Source of the DNA: Geminicoccaceae bacterium
GTDB taxonomy: Bacteria; Pseudomonadota; Alphaproteobacteria; Geminicoccales; Geminicoccaceae
Direction of reading: 5' to 3'
Length of the DNA stretch: 5,949 bases
NCBI GenBank assembly: GCA_020446285.1
Contig: JAGREZ010000434.1
Span: 1-5,949, forward strand
Position numbers and translations under genes: made by a program. The notes under the pieces are model-generated. The model searched no databases, was not told the origin of the DNA, and saw nothing but the letters and a program-made list of their open reading frames with translations. Positions 1-3,718 of the stretch are shown here, one piece after another. How positions within the stretch are numbered: the stretch's first letter is position 1; each line of letters opens with the position of its first letter.

Positions 1-196
1 GCTCGCCGGTATCTTCGAGGCCGAATTGCGTTCGAGCCTGCAGCTTTCGGACAATGGTATCTGGGGTGTCCTCGACCGCCCGGTCGCCATGACCTTCCTT
101 CTCGTTTCAATTGCCATGCTCATCTGGCCGTTCGTCCAGAGCCGTCTGCGGCGGCCGAAGCCGGATGGCAAAAATTCAGGGAGAAAGCCCGTATGA
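1..196 (+). CDS. Tripartite tricarboxylate transporter TctA family protein, C-terminal end (partial)
   Basis: Only the last 64 residues are in the window; the reading frame enters at base 2 and ends at a TGA at 194-196. The fragment begins LAGIFEAELRSSLQLSD and continues with a DRPVAM motif. This matches the usual end of TctA large membrane subunits: a G-x-x-E-x-x-L-R-x-S-L-x-L-S segment, a short re-entrant stretch, an R-P-[IV]-A motif and a last membrane helix (about residues 27-46 of the fragment). A basic cytoplasmic tail rich in Arg, Lys and Pro follows. In the family, TctA works in the inner membrane with the small subunit TctB and a periplasmic binding protein TctC to import carboxylates or other organic anions using an ion gradient. 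The stop codon overlaps the start of the sulfatase gene (ATGA), so the two are probably translationally coupled, which suggests the imported compound is the sulfatase substrate. The identification rests on a short fragment and the substrate is unknown. Confidence 0.8.
   Translation, partial: LAGIFEAELRSSLQLSDNGIWGVLDRPVAMTFLLVSIAMLIWPFVQSRLRRPKPDGKNSGRKPV
178..183 (+). promoter_or_regulatory. Ribosome binding site of the sulfatase gene
   Basis: AGGGAG lies nine bases upstream of the ATG at 193, inside the last codons of the TctA-family gene. It supports ATG 193 as the true start and independent re-initiation on a polycistronic mRNA. Confidence 0.65.
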
Positions 197-1656
197 CCGC
201 AAGGAATGTCCTGTTTATCATGTCCGACGAACACAGCCGGCGCGTTCTCGGAGCCTATGGCAATGCGGTCGTATCGACGCCGAACATGGATCGCATGGCG
301 GGCGAGGGAACGCTCTTCGAGAGTGCCTATTGCAATTGTCCGATCTGCGTGCCGAGCCGTGCGAGCTTCGCCACAGGCCGTCACGTTCACGAGATCGGCA
401 ACTGGGACAACGCCTTTCCCTATCACGGCGAGCCCCCGAGCTTCGGTCACAGGCTGGCGGAGAGCGGTCACCGCTGCGATTCCATCGGCAAGCTGCACTA
501 TCGTGCAAGTGAGGACGCCAATGGTTTCGACAACGAGATTCTTCCCCTCCATGTGCTGGACGGCAAGGGGGATCTGCAGGGCATGTTGCGCAGTCCGCCG
601 CCGAAACGACCTTCGACACGACAGCTTGCCGGGGACGCGGGCCGGGGCGAGAGTACCTATATCCGCTATGATCGCGACATCCGCGACGCTGCCTGCGCCT
701 GGCTCGAGGAGCGGGGCAGGAAGCCGGACGACAAGCCGTGGACGCTGTTCGTTTCCTTCGTATGTCCGCATTTCCCGCTGCAGGCTCCGCAAGAGTTCTT
801 CGATCTCTATCGTCCTGACGAGCTTCCCCTGCCTCAATTGCGCGGGCCGGGCGAGTTTCCCGACCATCCCGTCTTGCGCAAGCTGCGCGAGATCCAGGAC
901 TATGAGGATCATTTCGACGACGAAGCACATGTGCGAACCGCGATCGCTGCCTATTACGGCATGGTCAGCTTTCTCGACGACAATATCGGGCGTGTGCTCG
1001 CGGCGCTCGAAAAGAGCGGCCTCGGTGACGATACGGTCGTCATCTACACATCCGACCATGGCGATAATCTCGGCGCGCGGACTTTCTGGGGAAAATCCAA
1101 CATGTATGAGGAAAGCGCCGGCGTGCCGCTCATCATGAAAGGACCGGGCGTGGAGGCTGCAAGGCGGGTGACGACGCCCGTTTCGCTCGTCGATGCGTGG
1201 CCGACCATCCTTGGAATCAACGGTGTGGAGTCTGCCGCCTGCGACCGTGACAAGCCCGGACGCTCATGGCTGGAAATCGCCGACGGTGCGGATTGCGATC
1301 GCACCGTCTTCAGCGAATATCATGCGGTGGCTTCCATCACCGGCATGTTCATGGTCCGCTTCCGCAACTTCAAGTACATCCACTATGAAGGGTATCGCCC
1401 GCAGCTCTTCGACCTTGATGCGGATCCTCTGGAGATGCGCGATCTTGCGGATGAGGAAGGCTATGAGGATATCCGCGCCGAAGGCGAGAGCCGTCTTCGT
1501 GCAATCTGTGACCCGGGCGAGGTGACCGCACGGGCGTTCGCGGATCAGCGGTCAAGGATTGACCAGGCGGGTGGCGAGGAGGCAGTCCGCAATCTCGGCA
1601 GCTATCCCTATACGCCTGCTCCGGGTGAAGCGCCCAGAATGTCCGGTGCGGGCTGA
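193..1656 (+). CDS. Cys-type sulfatase (alkaline-phosphatase superfamily)
   Basis: This 487-residue protein is a sulfatase of the alkaline-phosphatase superfamily, hydrolysing sulfate esters (some relatives act on phosphonate or phosphate esters). The N-terminal metal-binding segment is FIMSDEHSRR with Asp12. The sulfatase signature is CVPSR at residues 52-56 followed by TGR at 61-63; Cys52 is the residue converted to formylglycine in active family members. A PHFP motif places His193 in the active site. The second metal site is in SDHGD, with Asp288 and His289, followed by Lys301 in WGKSNMYEE. The C-terminal subdomain carries FKYIHYEGYRPQLFDLDADP (residues 393-412), typical of choline-sulfatase-like and related bacterial sulfatases. 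The length is normal and all catalytic positions appear intact. There is no signal peptide, so it should act in the cytoplasm on an imported substrate, consistent with its four-base overlap with the upstream TctA-family transporter gene. It needs a formylglycine-generating enzyme, not seen here. The superfamily call is firm; the substrate is not, and I do not assign betC. Confidence 0.93.
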   Translation: MTARNVLFIMSDEHSRRVLGAYGNAVVSTPNMDRMAGEGTLFESAYCNCPICVPSRASFATGRHVHEIGNWDNAFPYHGEPPSFGHRLAESGHRCDSIGKLHYRASEDANGFDNEILPLHVLDGKGDLQGMLRSPPPKRPSTRQLAGDAGRGESTYIRYDRDIRDAACAWLEERGRKPDDKPWTLFVSFVCPHFPLQAPQEFFDLYRPDELPLPQLRGPGEFPDHPVLRKLREIQDYEDHFDDEAHVRTAIAAYYGMVSFLDDNIGRVLAALEKSGLGDDTVVIYTSDHGDNLGARTFWGKSNMYEESAGVPLIMKGPGVEAARRVTTPVSLVDAWPTILGINGVESAACDRDKPGRSWLEIADGADCDRTVFSEYHAVASITGMFMVRFRNFKYIHYEGYRPQLFDLDADPLEMRDLADEEGYEDIRAEGESRLRAICDPGEVTARAFADQRSRIDQAGGEEAVRNLGSYPYTPAPGEAPRMSGAG

Positions 1657-1688
1657 ACCGGCGATGGCGAGGCGAGAGGCAGGGGGAG

Positions 1689-1718
1689 CGGAAGGGATGC
1701 TGGAAGACATCCCTTCCG
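1689..1718. terminator. Perfect 11-bp inverted repeat between convergent genes, probable bidirectional terminator hairpin
   Basis: CGGAAGGGATG (1689-1699) and CATCCCTTCCG (1708-1718) are exact reverse complements separated by the 8-base loop CTGGAAGA. It lies 32 bp past the sulfatase stop and about 31 bp past the stop of the opposite-strand gene, where a shared terminator is expected. No T-run follows the stem on either strand, so it is not a classical intrinsic terminator. It may work with Rho or protect 3' ends. Confidence 0.6.
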
Positions 1719-1749
1719 ACGGAGCTGGGGAATCAACCGCGCGCCCGGA

Positions 1750-3342
1750 TCAGCGACAGCCTGAACGGATCGCGTTGATGAGTTGCGAGCGATTGGTCAC
1801 ACGGTGCCTGAACCCGGTTTCGCCTTCATTGACCATCGTCGGGACACCCGTTTTCGCGCCATTGACGAGTCTTCCCTTCACCAGCGGGTGGCGTGAGCCG
1901 GCAGGCCAGGTCAGATGCGCACCGCTTTCCCTGGGCGCGAATTTTCCGCCGCCGGGATTCACGGTCGGTATCGCCGAACCACGGCCGCCCACCGGCACGC
2001 TGTAGACACCCTTGCCATTCGTGTTGAACGTATAGGTGATGTGCTTGCCTGCGAGGATTTCCGAATCGCCGCGTGCGAGGAAAAAGTTCTTTGGGCGCGA
2101 GACCGAACCGATGGCGGGGTTGGTGACTGCGCGCGCGGCATAGTCCCAGTATTGTGCAGTGCCCTTGCCGTCGGGGCCGTTGTAGGCACTCTTTCCGGAG
2201 GCCCATGAAGGAAGGACGAATTCCGTCTGATAGCCCCATTTCACGTCGATGCGCGCTGCATAGGAATGCCGTACGCCACCCCGTTCGAACTTGGTGAAGT
2301 CGCTGTGTGACACATGCCGCGAGAAGGAGCCGCCGTGATAGGATGACCAGCCGAAGAGCGGATCGGCCTTTATGCGGCAGCGATAGACATCGGGCCAGTC
2401 ACCCCAGTCGCCATGTCTTGCGGCGCCTCCAAGCTGGAGGAAGTCGCCGAAGGTGATGTGATCGGTCTTGAGACGCATCCGGTCGAGATAGATGAACGGT
2501 CGTCCCGCAGCGTTGGCATGGGTCTGGATGCGCACGAGGGAGCCGACGCCGTCGACCTTCTTGCCGCGGGGCGTGATCAGATGGCCGAGAGGACGCGGAT
2601 TGAAGCTGGCGCCGATCCAGTAGACGCCGCGAAAACCGCGAACATCGATCTGGAACTTGCCGTTGATCTCGCCGTTGGGACTGACGAGGAGGAGATCCTC
2701 GTTGGCTCCGCCCGTGACCCTTTGAATCCCGCTCGGCTTGATATTGTAGATACGGAGTTTCGAGAGCGGCATCGGTGGCCGGAAATAGGTCGAACCTCCG
2801 CTGGCCACGGTCTGGACCGATCCCGACGGGTTGCCCGCCGCCACGCCTCCACTTTCATCCGGATGGCCCGACCCGAACGCCTCGGAGGGCAGGCTGACCG
2901 TCAGGATGCCATTCCATGGAAAATGTCCGGCCTTCGCACCTCGACGAAGGAACCGTCCGTCCTGCGGCCCGACATCCTGGACGCCGGAACTCGCGCTCAC
3001 GGCCGTACCGTCGACCGTGATCCGGTCGACATAGAGGGCGCGGGAGGGCGTGTCGAAATAGTGTTCGATGGAGACCCGGTTCTGCTTGTCAGCGTCGAGC
3101 GTTTCGACGACGAAGTTCTCGTCGGTCCAGTGCGACTCCTTCACGACCCGGTCGGCGACGACCTTGCCGTTCACACGCAGGCGATAGCGGGAGAAGTCGG
3201 ATCCTGCTTCGGCTTTCAGCCGGACGGCGATGGATGTGAGGGCTTCGGCCGGCGCCATGGGCACGGTACTGGCGGCGACGACGGCGCATGTGAGGAGTGG
3301 TCGAATGAACCGTGGAAGCATTCGTCTCGGGCCTTGAGTCAC
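1750..3342 (-). CDS. Exported protein with N-terminal CBM36/60-like carbohydrate-binding domain and uncharacterised beta-rich region
   Basis: I do not recognise this protein as a named family member. From the GTG start it has 530 residues. Residues 1-34 form a Sec-type signal peptide: a basic stretch (RRMLPRFIRP), a hydrophobic core with TCAVVAAS, and a probable cleavage after AEA. Residues about 37-111 (SIAVRLKAEAG, YRLRVNGKVVAD, ALYVDRITVDG) follow the pattern of calcium-dependent xylan-binding modules (CBM36/CBM60 type): a beta-sandwich that starts with I-x-V-R and ends with V-D-x-I-x-V-D-G. A Gly/Ser-rich linker follows at about 156-186. From about residue 195 to 375 there are short hydrophobic strands with turns (LRIYNIKPSG, FQIDVRGFRGVYWIGASF, PFIYLDRMRL, HITFGDFLQLGG, VYRCRIKADP) that look like rungs of a right-handed parallel beta-helix, as in polysaccharide lyases and surface glycan-binding proteins. 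I cannot name catalytic residues. The C-terminal 120 residues are Gly- and Pro-rich. GTG 3342 is chosen because GGAG (3352-3349) sits six bases upstream; an in-frame TTG at 3354 and ATG at 3321 are alternatives. The gene is convergent with the sulfatase and divergent from gspD, making it a plausible type II secretion substrate. Confidence 0.8.
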   Translation of the reverse strand: MTQGPRRMLPRFIRPLLTCAVVAASTVPMAPAEALTSIAVRLKAEAGSDFSRYRLRVNGKVVADRVVKESHWTDENFVVETLDADKQNRVSIEHYFDTPSRALYVDRITVDGTAVSASSGVQDVGPQDGRFLRRGAKAGHFPWNGILTVSLPSEAFGSGHPDESGGVAAGNPSGSVQTVASGGSTYFRPPMPLSKLRIYNIKPSGIQRVTGGANEDLLLVSPNGEINGKFQIDVRGFRGVYWIGASFNPRPLGHLITPRGKKVDGVGSLVRIQTHANAAGRPFIYLDRMRLKTDHITFGDFLQLGGAARHGDWGDWPDVYRCRIKADPLFGWSSYHGGSFSRHVSHSDFTKFERGGVRHSYAARIDVKWGYQTEFVLPSWASGKSAYNGPDGKGTAQYWDYAARAVTNPAIGSVSRPKNFFLARGDSEILAGKHITYTFNTNGKGVYSVPVGGRGSAIPTVNPGGGKFAPRESGAHLTWPAGSRHPLVKGRLVNGAKTGVPTMVNEGETGFRHRVTNRSQLINAIRSGCR

Positions 3343-3348
3343 ATTCAA

Positions 3349-3352
3349 CTCC
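3349..3352 (-). promoter_or_regulatory. Ribosome binding site deciding a GTG start
   Basis: On the minus strand GGAG (3352-3349) precedes a GTG codon at 3342-3340 with a six-base spacer. The other in-frame candidates are worse placed: the TTG at 3354-3352 overlaps this motif, and the ATG at 3321-3319 has only a weak GAGACG upstream. The choice matters because the two upstream starts retain the Arg-Arg pair at the head of the signal peptide and the ATG start loses it. Confidence 0.55.
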
Positions 3353-3383
3353 AAGTTTCATAATTTGAGGGCTGGAGCGCGAA

Positions 3384-3411
3384 AAGATAATCAACCGGAT
3401 CAGTCTGTCAA
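3384..3411 (-). promoter_or_regulatory. Sigma70-like promoter of the exported-protein gene
   Basis: On the minus strand a perfect TTGACA -35 box (3411-3406) is followed after 16 bp by TATCTT (3389-3384), which matches four of six bases of the -10 consensus. Transcription would start near 3377, giving a leader of about 35 nt that contains the GGAG ribosome binding site. The position and orientation fit the gene exactly. Confidence 0.6.
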
Positions 3412-3412
3412 C

Positions 3413-3431
3413 GTTGTATCATTGTATATCA
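3413..3431 (-). repeat. Tandem imperfect repeat abutting the -35 box, possible regulator site
   Basis: Read on the minus strand, TGATATACAA (3431-3422) is followed directly by TGATACAAC (3421-3413), a repeat of about 10 bp, or one helical turn, with a two-base deletion in the second copy. It ends one base before the -35 box of the minus-strand promoter, the usual place for an activator that touches RNA polymerase. The repeat is short and could be chance in AT-rich DNA. Confidence 0.35.
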
Positions 3432-3467
3432 ATAGCTTAATGCAAATGTGGGTTGTTCAATTATTCG

Positions 3468-3477
3468 TACTATAGTA
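3468..3477. repeat. 10-bp perfect palindrome TACTATAGTA
   Basis: TACTATAGTA is its own reverse complement and lies in the AT-rich part of the divergent region, about 57 bp upstream of the -35 box of the minus-strand promoter and 240 bp upstream of gspD. It could be a dimeric regulator half or full site. No second copy was seen, so support is weak. Confidence 0.25.
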
Positions 3478-3676
3478 GAGTGGCAATCGGTCGATTTTTT
3501 GGAATATTCTCGTTGTTCCGGGGTACTGCGGCGCGATTGTTCGCTGTGCACGCTGGCAACTCACCTTTGTTGTGGAGCGCCGGAAACCGCTGTAGAAACC
3601 ATGCGACGAGGTTGCGGCAATCAAGCTGTTCCGGCCCAGTGATTTCCACCGCAGGTCTGGAATATCATGGCCGGCC

Positions 3677-3691
3677 TTAACGTCTCGTAAA
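3677..3691 (+). promoter_or_regulatory. Weak CtrA-like site upstream of gspD
   Basis: TTAA-N7-TAAA at 3677-3691 differs by one base from the TTAA-N7-TTAA recognised by the alphaproteobacterial cell-cycle regulator CtrA. It lies 27 bp before the gspD start codon. One such near-match is easily produced by chance, and the host being an alphaproteobacterium is itself inferred. Confidence 0.2.
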
Positions 3692-3709
3692 AGATGAAGT
3701 GAAGTTGTT

Positions 3710-3713
3710 AGGG
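3710..3713 (+). promoter_or_regulatory. Ribosome binding site of gspD
   Basis: AGGG lies five bases upstream of the ATG at 3719. It supports this start over the in-frame ATG at 3731. Confidence 0.6.
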
Positions 3714-3718
3714 AATTC

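Larger units (their letters stand above)
3343..3718. other. Divergent intergenic region between the exported-protein gene and gspD
   Basis: This gap of about 375 bp is visibly AT-rich from 3381 to 3510, in contrast to the GC-rich genes on both sides, as expected for a divergent control region. I can support a promoter for the minus-strand gene, a tandem repeat next to it, a 10-bp palindrome and a weak CtrA-like site. From about 3510 to 3670 I see nothing recognisable: open frames there are short, lack ribosome binding sites and do not resemble proteins. No tRNA, hairpin-plus-T-run or riboswitch pattern was seen. I could not find a convincing -35/-10 pair for gspD. Confidence 0.7.

Noticed and set aside
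218..928. Open frame on the - strand and overlapping + strand frames within the sulfatase gene
   Set aside because: The sulfatase frame carries every catalytic motif. The alternatives are Arg/Ser-rich shadows without motifs.
3291..3316. Possible lipobox LLTC in the signal peptide of the exported protein
   Set aside because: The cysteine comes too early, before most of the hydrophobic core, and Thr is a poor residue at the -1 position. A normal signal peptidase site after AEA fits better.
2413..3363. Long open frame on the + strand (about 316 codons) opposite the exported-protein gene
   Set aside because: It is antisense to a gene with a signal peptide, a domain match, a ribosome binding site and a promoter. 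Its translation is rich in Asp, Arg and Gly with no recognisable domain, typical of GC-rich antisense frames.
3421..3433. ATTG-N5-CAAT inverted repeat as an operator
   Set aside because: The arms are only four bases and the centre is not symmetrical. The overlapping tandem repeat explains the same bases at least as well.
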